Part shown: positions 35,980-46,100 of the stretch, piece by piece
How positions within the stretch are numbered: position 1 is the stretch's first letter
Layout of the letters: each line of letters opens with the position of its first letter
Source of the DNA: Tipula vernalis
Taxonomy: Eukaryota > Arthropoda > Insecta > Diptera > Tipulidae
Length of the DNA: 64,000 nucleotides
Assembly: GCA_958295665.1 (NCBI GenBank)
Contig: OY282558.1
Coordinates: forward strand, 50,909,389 to 50,973,388
Reading direction: 5' to 3'
Made by a program: the position numbers and the translations under genes
Notes under the pieces: model-generated
What the model was told of the DNA's origin: nothing
The model's input: only the letters and a program-made list of their open reading frames with translations
Databases searched by the model: none

Positions 35980-36965
35980 ATCATGTTAAAGTTAACCGAA
36001 AGTTTCCAGCCGAAAGTAAAATGTCGATAATGCAGATTATGCTATTAACATTCCAGCCGAAAATAAACAATTTGGTGGTTGACAAACAAAAGTAAATAGG
36101 ATACATGGATTGCAATAAAAACTTTTTTAAATAGTTTTACGTGGAAAACTTTGTTTAACCTAGTCGTGGAAAATATCGGAAAATCAGAAGGATTCACAAA
36201 ATTGGAATAAAATCAGCCTCTAGAGTGAACATCTGAAGTTGAATCGTTTTTATGTGATTTGTCAATAGATATCGCAGGAAAAAATTCAGTTCAAGTTTCC
36301 TGTGGGAAATCTCGGAAAATTCGATTTTCCAAAAATCATTAGAAAATTTTTTTGAAATCAGCCTCTAGAGTGTTGTCTGGAGATGGATTGCATTGATGTG
36401 ATTCGTCAATAGATATTGCAGGAAAAAAATTCAGTTCAAGTTTCCCGTGGGAAATCTCGGAAAATTTAAAAAAGTTTCCAGCCGAAAGTAAGAAATGGAT
36501 GAATAAAATCAGCCTCTAGAGTGTTATGTCTAGAGATGTATTGCATTGATGTGATTTGTCAATAGCTATCGCAGGATTTGTCAATAGCTATCGCAGGCAA
36601 AAAATTCAGTTTAATTTCCCCATGGGAAATCTTGTAAAATTTAAAATTTTGGAAAATCGAATTTTCCGAGATTTCCCACGTGAAACTTGAACAGAAAAAC
36701 GATTCAACTTTAGATAAACGCTCTAGCGGCTGATTTTATTCCAATTTTGTGGATTCTTCTAATTTTCCGATATTTGCCACGATCAGGTTAAACAAAGTTT
36801 TCCACGTAAGACTATTTACAAAAATTTTTATTTAAATCCATGTATCCTATTTTCTTTCGGCTGATTACTACTAAATTTTTTATTTTCGGCTGGAATGTTA
36901 AGAATATCATCTGCATTCTCGACTTTTTACTTTCAGTTGGGGTTACACAATCTGCATTACCATTT
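35980..36965. repeat. Large foldback element with inner direct repeats
   Basis: The left arm (about 35980-36255) has AACATTCCAGCCGAAAATAA, TAGGATACATGGATT, TACGTGGAAAACTTTGTTTA and TTGGAATAAAATCAGCC. The right arm (about 36665-36965) carries their reverse complements (GGCTGATTTTATTCCAATTT, TAAACAAAGTTTTCCACGTA, ATCCATGTATCCTATTT, TTATTTTCGGCTGGAATGTT). Between them lie three or so direct copies of a 120-130-bp unit: CAGTTCAAGTTTCCYGTGGG, GGAAAAT, AATCAGCCTCTAGAGTG, ATTGATGTGATTYGTCAATA. No coding content. Architecture is that of Foldback/Galileo-like elements (inference). Confidence 0.8.
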
Positions 36966-37039
36966 CTTTACTTTCGGCTGGACTAATGTAATCTGCATTA
37001 TTGACTTTTCACTTTCGGCTAACTTTAACAGTATTACAG

Positions 37040-37488
37040 TTTCTTTAGTTTTTCATTTAACATGATGTAAAAAAAATACCATGACACGAATAAGAGGGAC
37101 AAAAAACAAAGGGATACAAAATACAGAGGGACAGAAAAAGAGAAACAAGCTCAGAAGAGAAGGTTCGATAGGATATATTAAAATAGGGACTGCATTTTAG
37201 TATCACACATAACTCAGAGAGACACAATAAATTCTAAAATAAAATTAAAACATTACGAATGTGGCCAAAGAAGAATGCATAACGTTTTGATTTTTTATTA
37301 ACCAAACCAAATTAATGTTTTCTGTTACAACAACAATAGATACAAAAATATGAATTCCTAATGTTTAGTGAAGAAAGAGAAAAATGACTCAAAACGAGCA
37401 AAAACACCAATTTGAACCGATTTCACCCGATTCCCTTATTTTTGGCACTTAATACAACGAAAATATTTGACAGCTCCCAATAGCAAAA
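37040..37488. other. AT/A-rich spacer
   Basis: No gene. A purine-rich stretch (AGAGGGACAGAAAAAGAGAA) near 37125 and A-rich DNA lead up to the palindrome at 37489. Confidence 0.4.
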
Positions 37489-38338
37489 ACCGGTGTGAAG
37501 TTTTTAACGCTTTTTTTTAACACATTTTTTCACGTAAGTGTACAATTGTTTGATAGTGTAATTCACGAAAAAAGTGAATATATGAGAAAAAAGATTCTAC
37601 CAAAAGCCAAATAACATGAATCTTAGAGAATGGCTCGCATGGACGCCATGTAGGATAGAAAGAGGAAATTTAGGCTTTCCATATCTGTAATTCATAATTT
37701 GGGGTTGGGCTCTGATGACAAATTTTCAAATATAACCAAAATGATCGAATATATGGAAATCACGATTTTACACTTTGCTAAATAACACAAATCTCAGAGA
37801 TTGGCTCGCATAGGCACCATATAGGATAGAAAGCGGATACATTAGGCTTTCCAAATTTGTATGGGTTTTTCCATAATTTAGAGTTGGGCTATAGCCTAAT
37901 GTATCCTCTTTCTATCCTATATGGTGCCTATGCGAGCCAATCTCTGAGATTTGTATTATTTAGCAAAGTGTAGAATCGTGATTTCCATATATTCGATCAT
38001 ATTGGTTCTGTTCGAAAATTTGTCATCAGAGTTCAACCCCAAATTATGGATTAGCGCGTATAGATATGGAAAGCCTAAAGTATCCTCTTTCTATCCTACA
38101 TGGCGTCTATGCGAGCCATTCTCTGAGATTCATGTTATTTGTCTTATCGTAGGATCTCGTTTCTCAAATACTAATTTTTTTCGTGAATTACACTATCAAA
38201 CAAATTGTACACTTATGTGAAATGTGTTAAAAAGGAGCGTTAACAACTTTGTTTAATAACTTGAATTACACTGTCAAACGAATGTAGGTACACTTGCGTA
38301 AAATGTATTAAAAAAAGTGTTAAAAAATTCACACCGGT
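37489..38338. repeat. Near-perfect 850-bp palindrome with duplicated inner unit
   Basis: The left arm 37489-37848 pairs with the right arm 37893-38338 around a 44-bp loop. The tips are ACCGGTGTGAA and TTCACACCGGT. Each arm holds two diverged copies of a block of about 110 bp, spaced 172 bp apart (AGAGAATGGCTCGCATGGAC / AGAGATTGGCTCGCATAGGC, then GGATAGAAAG, TTAGGCTTTCCA). The right arm has an extra 60-75-bp duplication near its tip (GAATTACACTATCAAAC at about 38186 and GAATTACACTGTCAAAC at 38263). No protein signal: the open frame at 37951-38220 is inside the palindrome and carries no family motif. Probably a foldback transposon. If transcribed it would form a long hairpin RNA. Confidence 0.92.
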
Positions 38339-38399
38339 TATTATACGCCGTGTACATATTCAAAATTCTCAATACTCAATCCTAATTTTGCGACCAAAA

Positions 38400-38990
38400 T
38401 CAATGCCCTAGAGCAGGATTCATTTAATGTGATATGCCAACAGCTATCGCTAAAATATTCAGTTCAAGTTCAATGAGGGAATTTACGGGGAAATACGATT
38501 TTTCTAAAATCATCAGAAACTTTGTATAAAATCATTTCTAGAGCCTCTGAGGCACTATTCTGGGATTCCCGGAGAATTGATAACTGGGAATTGATTTATT
38601 GTGACTTTTTAGTGTATTTTGGTATTGTTTTTTCTAAAACATACTGGGGCGATTGGTATCTTCGGAAAAAATAATTCCCAACCATATTTTTAGGGAAAAA
38701 TAAACAACAAAATTACTATGAAATGGAACTTTTTTTCCTAGAATTTGAACAAAATACCAACCGCCACAAATGCTTTGGAAATAATACTAAAATACACTAC
38801 AAAATCACAATAAATCAATTCCCAATTTCCAATTCTCTGGGAAAATCGGAATAGTTCCGTTGGTGTGTTAAATCAGGAGGTAGATCGCATTGATGTGATT
38901 TTCCAGATTTATCACATGAAAATTGAACTAATTTGTTTTCAGCGATAGGTATTGCCAGATCACACCATTATAATCGTTTTCCAGATACAT
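38400..38990. repeat. Second foldback copy, interrupted by a MITE
   Basis: The segment 38410-38560 (ACAGCTATCGCTAAAATATT, CAGTTCAAGTTCAATGAGGG, AATCATTTCTAGAGCC) is a diverged copy of the inner unit of the foldback at 36 kb. The segment 38870-38990 (ATTGATGTGATTTTCCAG, ACATGAAAATTGAACTAAT, AGCGATAGGTATTGCCA) carries the inverted counterpart. The MITE at 38565-38860 lies between them. Confidence 0.65.
38565..38860. repeat. MITE with CTATTCTGGGATTCCCGG-type inverted ends
   Basis: The left arm (CTATTCTGGGATTCCC, GAGAATTG, TGGGAATTGATTTATTGTGA, TTTAGTGTATTTTGGTATT) is matched in reverse by the right arm (AATACTAAAATACACTAC, TCACAATAAATCAATTCCCA, CAATTCTCTGGGAAAATCGG, AATAG). The loop is near 38690-38740. 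No coding content. It interrupts the foldback copy and is therefore younger than it. Confidence 0.8.
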
Positions 38991-39253
38991 CAGTATAGTC
39001 TCGATAGTTCTAGATAAATTACCTCCAGGCTTTCTCTAGGACTTTTTATGCTATATTTTATCGTTTTTAATTCATTTCTTTGAATTACACAACCTATTAT
39101 CAATGTATATAAAAGTATTGCATTTTATACAGATATTCCATCGAGACTACAGATTTTCCCTTTCATAGGTACAGGCACATTTTAAAATTTCTATTTTAGC
39201 ATGGAAACATACCAAAGTTAATTTTTAGTACATCTGTCATTTTCATTTAGTAC

Positions 39254-39290
39254 TGTGACGGTGACACCTAGGGTGTGATAGAATAAGTTA
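39254..39290 (+). repeat. Truncated 5' LTR
   Basis: TGTGACGGTGACACCTAGGG and the next 17 bases are identical to 41468-41504. Similarity stops abruptly at 39291 (GCATCATGATTTTGG), which marks the junction of a deletion that removed nearly all of the 5' LTR, including its TATA box. Confidence 0.9.
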
Positions 39291-39360
39291 GCATCATGAT
39301 TTTGGAGAGAAAGTAACGGGTGCGGCAACCGTAGAGCAGAAAGAAGGAGATAATAATGGA

Positions 39361-40436
39361 AGATTCGATTTATCGCAGTTAAGAGCTGCTATGAACCAGA
39401 TGACGGGATAAATGAGTCTAATGAAACAACAAAACGAACGACAGCTAGGAGAAATTAAAAATCAAATGGAACAACAAATAGAGAAAATTGAACAACCAAT
39501 CCAGGAAATTGCAGATGGGCAAAAGAGAATGGACGAGAAACTTCTCGAATTATCTTCTAACATACACGGCGATGTGGAGAAGCTGCAAATGGAGATTCAA
39601 CAGGTTGACCAAAAATTAGAAACGGAAGTCCAACTTGTCAAAACGGAGGTTCAACAGGTTGAAGAAAAATTACAAGCGGAGGTTCAACGTCTCGGGAAAG
39701 AACTAACTGATATCAAGGCAAGTGGAACAACAACACAAGTGGTACAAACCATCCAATCAATCAAGTTAAAGCCACCAACATTCGATGGAACAACAACTTT
39801 CGTCATTTTAAAATTTCAATTTGAGACGGCAGCCAATCAAAATCATTGGAACGACGAAAATCGTGTCGCTAGGGGCCCTCAAAGGAGAAGCAGCAGAGGC
39901 TTTACAGACCATTCCGGAACAAGAGCGCAGCAGCTATCTCGAAATTATGAAGGCGCTGGATATTAAGTACGGCCGTGACCACAAGCGGCAAATATATCGA
40001 ATGAAACTGAAAAGCCGCTATCAAAAGGGAGGAGAATCGCTTCAGGAATTTTCATCGGCAATCGAGTGATTAGTACATCTAGCACATACCAGTACTTCGG
40101 CCGATTATATGGAAAGGCTAAAAATTGACGCATTCATTGACGGCATTCGCGATCCAGAGACACGCAGGACGGTGATGTTATCACCTAAAGCAACGTTCGC
40201 GGAAACCGTTGCATTTGCGTTAACGATCGGGGCCGTGGAAAACTTCACCAGACCGTCATTATTTAGGCGCCAAATTAATTCAGACAAGAACGGCAGCATG
40301 GAGCGAATGGTATCGACAGTCGGAAGAGGTAGGCTTAGGTGTTGGGAATGTGACAAGTTGGGTCACATGTCAATGGACTGTCGGAGTGTAATACAGGGAG
40401 AGAGAAGATCGCCACCTTTTATGCGGGCAAATGCCT
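39361..40436 (+). pseudogene. Gypsy gag with coiled coil and a CCHC knuckle
   Basis: Gag forms the virus-like particle and packages RNA. An upstream frame around 39361-39408 (DLSQLRAAMNQM) ends in TAA just before an ATG at 39412. The next frame has a long heptad-rich coiled coil (KQQNERQLGEIKNQM, EKIEQPIQEIADGQKRMDEK, EVQQVEEKLQAEVQRLGKEL) and the capsid start LKPPTFDGTT. A frameshift at about 39865 moves it to the frame of ALKGEAAEALQTIPEQERSS, YLEIMKALDIKYG and EFSSAIE, then a TGA at 40068. The rest (LKIDAFIDGIRDPETRR) follows in the same frame and ends with a zinc knuckle CWECDKLGHMSMDC. A TAA closes it at 40436. Long coiled-coil gag with this capsid pattern is typical of insect Ty3/gypsy elements. 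Confidence 0.88.
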
Positions 40437-40441
40437 AACGG

Positions 40442-41425
40442 TTGGGACAAAAGTCGTCCAGAAGTAGCGAGCTAAGATGTTGGGTATGCAACAGGATTGG
40501 CCACATCTCGCGAGATTGTTTGGAAGCAAGAGGAAAATGGCATGGATCACCAACTTCTGTGGGAAGGGCACTAAGAGGAGATCAGGAATCGGATGAACGG
40601 ATGGCAAAAGTGGAAAGGTTAGAAGTCAGTTTGAAGGAACCGAAGCTGGCTTCGCCGTCTGGTTGCCCCATAACATTCATCCCTGTTACGAGTATATCAC
40701 GATTCGGAAGCAGCGTAACAATCAAGGGCGATGTTGATGGGAGGAAGTGTATCATTACGCTAGATACCGGAGCAACCCGCACAATTGTTCGGAAAGACTT
40801 AATCGCAGGAGCTGTGTAGCTGGCTGATCGGCTAAATTTAAGAATGGCAAATGGAGAGAGTGCAATGATTAAAGGGAAAAAGATTGTAAACATAAGGATC
40901 GGTGAAACTCTTTTCCCACACGAACTTGTGGTTGCAGATATCGTGGGGGAAGCCAATTTGGGAATGGACTTCATGAGGGTGAATGGCTTCGTGTTGGATT
41001 TTGGACGAGGAATATTGAGAAGGGATAACATCGAGCCGAAACTTAAATTTAACGGTATGGATGCGACAGTAAGGCGAGTAACAATCAGCCATTGCGAGGA
41101 GCTGCCATCGAAATCTGAAACAACCGTTGAGGAAACCAATGAACACCAGGTTAAGCAGACATTCGATAAGAAGAGCCGAGTTATGCGAAATGGAGTGCGA
41201 GTGTTGAGCGACAGGATGAAAACTCGATATGCCATATGGGCAAATAGCCAAGGATTACACGAAAAGCAATTGGTGTGGCTTCACAACTCGCAACAAAAGA
41301 ATGGGGCTTTATCATCAACGAAACTGCAACCTGTATGGACGGCATCCTACAGGACTTGGAAAGGACAAGGAGGTAAATCGAAGGTGGTGCTTTTAGACAG
41401 GTTTGGCACTGTACAGAGGAGGTGA
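40442..41425 (+). pseudogene. Second knuckle, protease and integrase tail, fused by deletion
   Basis: In frame with gag, the second CCHC knuckle CWVCNRIGHISRDC (about 40472-40513) leads to an aspartic protease with LDTGATRTIVRKDL (catalytic Asp in DTGA, about 40762). A TAG stands at 40817. The frame continues with the protease end (LVVADIVGEANLGMDFM, the flap-side ALLGxDFL pattern). From about 41190 it becomes the C-terminal domain of integrase: RMKTRYAIWANSQGLHEKQL, VWLHNSQQKNG, and KSKVVLLDRFGTVQRR at the end. All enzymes in between are deleted, yet the frame stays open over the junction for 193 codons (40844-41425). The fusion may be chance. Confidence 0.9.
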
Positions 41426-41432
41426 TTTGGGT

Positions 41433-41451
41433 CCTGTTCGGGACGAACAGG
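41433..41451. other. Stem-loop before the polypurine tract
   Basis: CCTGTTCG and CGAACAGG form a perfect 8-bp stem with a 3-base loop (GGA), between the stop codon and the polypurine tract. It could serve RNA folding at the 3' end; this is speculation from position. Confidence 0.5.
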
Positions 41452-41609
41452 TCTAGGTGAGGGGTAGTGTGACGGTGACACCTAGGGTGTGATAGAATAA
41501 GTTAAACTAATTGAAATAAATGGAATTTTCCATGATAAAACAGTTCTAAATGTTTCTATGTTATTCTAACTAGAAAAGTCATGAACTTTCGAGAAGTTTG
41601 GTTTGTGTA

Positions 41610-41616
41610 TATAAAA
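41610..41616 (+). promoter_or_regulatory. LTR TATA box
   Basis: TATAAAA in GTGTATATAAAAAGGCGAAC. The same sequence is found in the LTR fragment at 560-756. Transcription would start 25-30 bases downstream, around the ATTAGTATT stretch. Confidence 0.65.
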
Positions 41617-41802
41617 AGGCGAACAAGATCCAATTGGATTATTAGTATTTGGTAAGCGATAGTGTAAAGATTAAAAGGAATTAAAAAGTGTTTTACTGTG
41701 AAATAAAAAGTAAAAGTGATCAGTAAAATTGTGCGAATAATTTATAAATAGTGATTTTGTGAATTATCATTAATAAACTGTGTTGTAATAGTTTTTGTGT
41801 GA

Positions 41803-41808
41803 AATAAA
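41803..41808 (+). terminator. LTR polyadenylation signal
   Basis: AATAAA overlapping a second AATAAA, in the R/U5 part of the 3' LTR, where gypsy-type LTRs carry the signal that ends the genomic RNA. Confidence 0.45.
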
Positions 41809-41850
41809 TAAATTCGTTGGAGATAAATTGAATTGTTTTGGTTTTATTCA

Positions 41851-43835
41851 CAATCCAGTGATACGAACCTTGATTGACAAGGCAAAAACGTAACGATATA
41901 ATGAAAACAACTATGTTGTAGCATTGTCAAAATAAACACAATTCTTAGTGCTGCGAGTGACTGTATTTTCAAGTGAATGCTAGAAGTAGCTACAATTCCC
42001 CATTTTTTTTTTACAAATATCTGAATAGATCTATCGAGACTTGTAAAAAAACACAGCTTATATCAATTTTAAATATTTTTTTGGTTCTTCGAAGTTCCGA
42101 AATTTTTCGAAATCGACTTTTTACTTCGGCTAATTTTAACAGTGATCCGAGTTGAACCATATGATCAAACTCATTTCTTGCAGTCTTTTAGTCGTTTGAA
42201 TCCAATCGTCTAGCTTCAGAACACAATTTCGAAGTGGTGTCTATCAAGTAAATTTAAGTGGACATTTTTGCAAATATCTCCAAAAAATGTCTCAAAAATA
42301 TAAGGTTTAGAGAAGAGCAATTAATTTTTTTACTAAGTTTGTCATAATTCTAATTTTTTGTTTTTAATAAACAAAATTGTTTTGGAAAGCTTAACCAGAA
42401 CCACTTTAAGAAATACTTACACCTAAAAAAACCCTTGAAAGGTTAAATTTTTCAGCAGGCAATATCCGCGGTACTACTTTATTTCATTAAATTTTCATTA
42501 AACACTACACTTACACTTTAATATGATTTCCACATAAATCATTTCGTTTATTGTCGACTCGTACATACAAGTATATAAGATACATGTTCAAATTAATGGT
42601 GGAAAAAGAGGAAACCGCGAATGGCAGATACCATTTTTTGTTGCCTTATTTTATTTCCTTCCATTCTTCGGTTTTTCATTTACTTCCTAAAACTATATAT
42701 CTCATTTTGTTGCCGAGACTTTTGAGGTTGAACCATAAATTGTATTGTCTTGTCTTATGTATATAGTGTTCTCCATTAATTACAAACCTATATGCTTTGT
42801 ACGAGTACTTGTCCATATATACACAAATTGTGTGCCCGCAGACAGACACACATAGTAGAAGAGAAATAGGAAAATTCGCCCAATAAATTTTACGTTTTAA
42901 TGATATTTTATGAAGTCAATTTGAGTCAAGTTTATTATAAAATATTTTTTTACTGTTATCGTTACTTTTTAATGAAATTATGATAAAAGTTTTCCATTCT
43001 TTTGTACCAAAAAACAGAATTGGTTTTTGTTTAAAGCAAAACTTTTACTTTCCTTATGTAGCATGGGGTGGCGGCACTGAATTTTATCAATTTTGAAAAT
43101 AATTATATGTTATATACAAACATTACATATATGTACATTTGTTCAACATAAATTTCAATCATATTTAAATTAACATAAATTATGAGAATAATTTACAATT
43201 TATGAGAAAATTGTTATTTTTTGATGGAATTTTTTTTTCGCATACAGGTCAAAGATCTTGAAAATAAATATTATATTCTGCCGGATAGGTGAGCGAGGTA
43301 GAATGAAAGGGCACAACATTTGCCACTGATAATATTCTATGAAAATTCAATTTTGCACATATCGTATATGTGTACATAAAATCGATTTGTGTGAAATTGC
43401 CAATCTCTTCTGCTTCTTTATAATATTTACATTCTTATGTACCATATATACGTATATGCAGAGTAATTTCTTTTGATTCGCGCGAACAATCATTTGTTTT
43501 ATTGTAAATTGCATGAAATTCCACAATACCTATATTCACACTTGAAACATAAAGAATCATAGCACAAACAATATACATTTCAATTTAATACGTGTTATTA
43601 ATATTTTTTACAGTGGTTTCACAATGAGAGGGACCGTATTTAACAGAGGTTCTTAAACTGTGGCTCGTGCTGTAAACCTCATAGTAAAACTGGGAAGGAC
43701 TCATAACTGTAGCATTTTTGCCAAGTGTCTTTGAGTATTATTTGCTTTGCTTGGATGTTGTTTTCTCGTGCTATTCTGTATGATGTCTGTATTTTATGTG
43801 TTAAATCTGAAAGAAGATCATCATGATATTGAACA
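41851..43835. other. AT-rich DNA with a foldback scrap
   Basis: No gene. At 42112-42142 GACTTTTTACTTCGGCTAAT and TTTTAACAG match the outer arm of the foldback family at 37.0 kb. The rest is AT-rich with ACATATATGTACAT-type motifs, as in fly intergenic DNA. Confidence 0.45.
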
Positions 43836-43839
43836 ATAG

Positions 43840-44680
43840 TTATCGTTAGTTTTTTTTAGTCTGCTTAAAGCATCCCTTGACGTATCGTTAACGAAGTTAG
43901 TGGTTTATGGTCTGTTGCGATAATGAATTTTTGACCATAAGCGTAATGGCCGAAAGATTGCAATTAGTTTCTGGTTCACAGTTTGGTAATTTTCTTCTGC
44001 TTTCGATAATGTCCGACGTGCAAAAAACACAGGATGATCCATTTCGTCACAGGTTATTGTGAAAATCTTTGGAAAATCTGAATATTTTAAAATAGTTTTT
44101 TGAACTATAAATGATTTAAGTGATTTGTACGATTTATCGCAGAAGGCGTTCTAAATTAAATACTATATCGCTTTATAATAAATTAGTAAAAGGTTTGGCT
44201 ATGGCTGCAAAATATTTATAAATTTTCGACAATATTCTAAAAGGCCAAACAAAGATTTAATTTCCTTAACGTTTTTGGGTGCAGGATGTTCATCGATAGC
44301 TCGTAATTTCGCAGAATCAGCAGAAACGCCGTTCTGGTTTTGTTGTTATGAATTGAGATTTTTGGTGATTTGCTTTCAAAGAATTTTTTTAGAGGCAACT
44401 GAGAACTTCTTCTAATTTCGGATTGTAATCCAAAAGTGTTTTACAATAAACAACAATATCGTTCATATATGTACACGAAACACTTCAATATATGTATACA
44501 TCATTTTAATCGAGAGTACTAAAATAAACAGCACGACTAAGCCAGATCAACTGTGAAATCAATTAGACGCCTAAAGTCCACCACAACAGGCCATTTGCCA
44601 TTCCATTATGAGATTTTGATGGTTTTTTCTTCAATGATGTCATTCTGTAATATTTCTTGAAGTTGCTTGTGGGTTTCTAT
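43840..44680 (-). pseudogene. Ty3/gypsy reverse transcriptase and RNase H remnant
   Basis: Minus-strand pieces in order: HKQLQEILQNDIIEE (before RT), GMANGLLWW/WPVVVDFRRLIDFT in alternate frames, then the catalytic-site region YMNDIVVYCKTL (normally YLDDIIVY, so the first Asp is Asn), YNPKLEEVLS, EIKSLFGLLEYCRKFINILQ-type text, FTITCDEMDHPV (RNase H active site region), VFFARRTLSKAEENYQTVNQ, and NFVNDTSRDALS. All are conserved gypsy pol blocks. The catalytic Asp change and many shifts show it is long dead. Confidence 0.8.
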
Positions 44681-44880
44681 CTTTTTTGTTTTGAAACGAA
44701 CGAACGAAATAATTTTGATGATTGATGTTTACTCATTAGTATAACAGTTAATATTTCCTTCTAGATAAGGTTGATACATTTAATTGTCAGAAAAGTAATT
44801 TTAATCATCAACAATATTGTTCTCCCAATATTTTAAATGGAATAAATCATAATCGGACAAATTTTTAACGATTAAATCTA
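44681..44880. other. Linker of the same gypsy remnant
   Basis: No block is recognisable here. By position it should cover the pol region between protease and reverse transcriptase, on the minus strand. Confidence 0.35.
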
Positions 44881-46100
44881 AGTTGTTAATCACAACTAAA
44901 TGTTCACTCGTATTCACGATCGGTAGGTAAACTGATTGTTGGCTGTGTGGTTTACCACTTGAATTCCCAATAACCAGGTTTGACTTCCGAAGAACATATT
45001 ATACATTCATTTGTATTTTGAAGTGAGAGATCAATTTTTGAAATAATCTCTGAACGATGGAAAATTTTAATTGTTTTCAACAATACGAATACTAATATAA
45101 ACTCATAATCTCATTTGGAATTCTCAATTCAGGCAACGCAAAATCAATAGGCATATGGTTACTGCCACATTAAGCTGCAATTATGATTCCCTAACGACAC
45201 TAATATCTGCCCCAGTATCTAATAAGAATTTTTGAAGTAGGTACATGACATAAACTATCTAGATTTAATATAACACACCAATTGAAATTGTTTGGTGTAA
45301 TTTTGACTCGTTTGAATAGCGAAAATCGAAGGTAAATTTCCATAGTTTTGTTTTACAGGGAAACGACAATTTCGCATAATATGACCCAAATTATGACAAT
45401 TTAAACATCTTGGTGATAAATTAGTTTACTGCAATGGTGACTGGTTTATTAATTCTAGTTTATATTTCTTCTTCGAATGCATATTGGAATTTGCTAGTTA
45501 AAGCTTAACAAATCTGCACGCTTTCACGATTAATTTAATTGGTTCACGTAAATCTTGCAACTGCATTTCAGTGCGGTTCCACACAGAATCCGTTTAATTG
45601 AGATAATAGCCTTTCGACACTTGAAGCATACGTTCGCACATCCTCAATTGCTAAACTGAAATAAGTTCCGTTTGCATATGTTTTCTAAAGCATGAATTTG
45701 ATCAAATTTATATTTACGAGTTTTTTTTAAATGGTTTTAGCCTACGCGGTGAATGTTTTATAACGGTCTAGATGGTAAACTTTAATGAGCTTACGAGAGA
45801 TTGGTTATTAATTGATCAGCCAATTGCTTTATTATATGCACAGCCAGATAACAAGATCTGTGTGATGTGATTAGGCATTTTCTCGTAAAAAGCATTCTAT
45901 TAATGTTTAAAATGAGCTTAAAAAATTTTAAACATCGTTTGTTTGGAAATTTCAGTTGATCCTATCTACAATATATGTATATTCTAATGCACAAATGTTC
46001 TGTACCCTAAAATTTGAGTCAAAAACTTCGAAACTAATTTTTTAATTATTTCATAAAATATTTGAAATTAATTCGATAATTAATACAAATATTAATCATT
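44881..46100 (-). pseudogene. Gypsy gag zinc knuckle and protease remnant
   Basis: Upstream of the RT remnant on the same strand, the frame CLNCHNLGHIMRNCRFP (45380-45422) is a perfect CCHC zinc knuckle. About 160 bases further, ILGQILVSL-type text in changing frames is where the protease (DTGADIS) is expected, at about 45195-45225. Upstream to about 46100 there are weak gag-like strings (EDVRTYASSVERLLSQLNGF; LQDLREPIKLIVKA). Order gag-PR-RT-RH fits one degenerate gypsy element from about 46100 down to 43840. No LTR was identified. Confidence 0.65.

Larger units (their letters stand above)
39254..41850 (+). mobile_element. Internally deleted Ty3/gypsy retrotransposon
   Basis: A non-autonomous Ty3/gypsy copy. 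It begins with 37 bp of LTR (39254-39290), identical to the start of the 3' LTR at 41468, followed directly by leader sequence; the rest of the 5' LTR is gone. Gag, two zinc knuckles and protease follow, then a jump to the last part of integrase. Reverse transcriptase, RNase H and the integrase core are missing. A polypurine stretch (GGTGAGGGG, 41457-41464) precedes the 3' LTR. Decay is modest: one frameshift and a few stops. With a broken 5' LTR it cannot be transcribed from its own start or complete replication. Confidence 0.92.
41468..41850 (+). repeat. 3' LTR
   Basis: Starts with TGTGACGGTGACACC after the polypurine tract. It holds a TATA box (41610-41616), a polyadenylation-type AATAAA (about 41803) and GT-rich sequence. 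The 3' end is not fixed: no clear CA-end with matching target duplication (flank at the 5' side is TTTAGTAC) was found, so 41850 is an estimate. Confidence 0.75.

Noticed and set aside
37951..38220. 89-codon open frame
   Set aside because: Lies in the right arm of the palindrome and has no family motif or coding bias.
40582..41235. 217-codon open frame on the minus strand
   Set aside because: Antisense to gypsy gag/protease; the plus strand has zinc knuckles and DTGA, the minus strand no motif.
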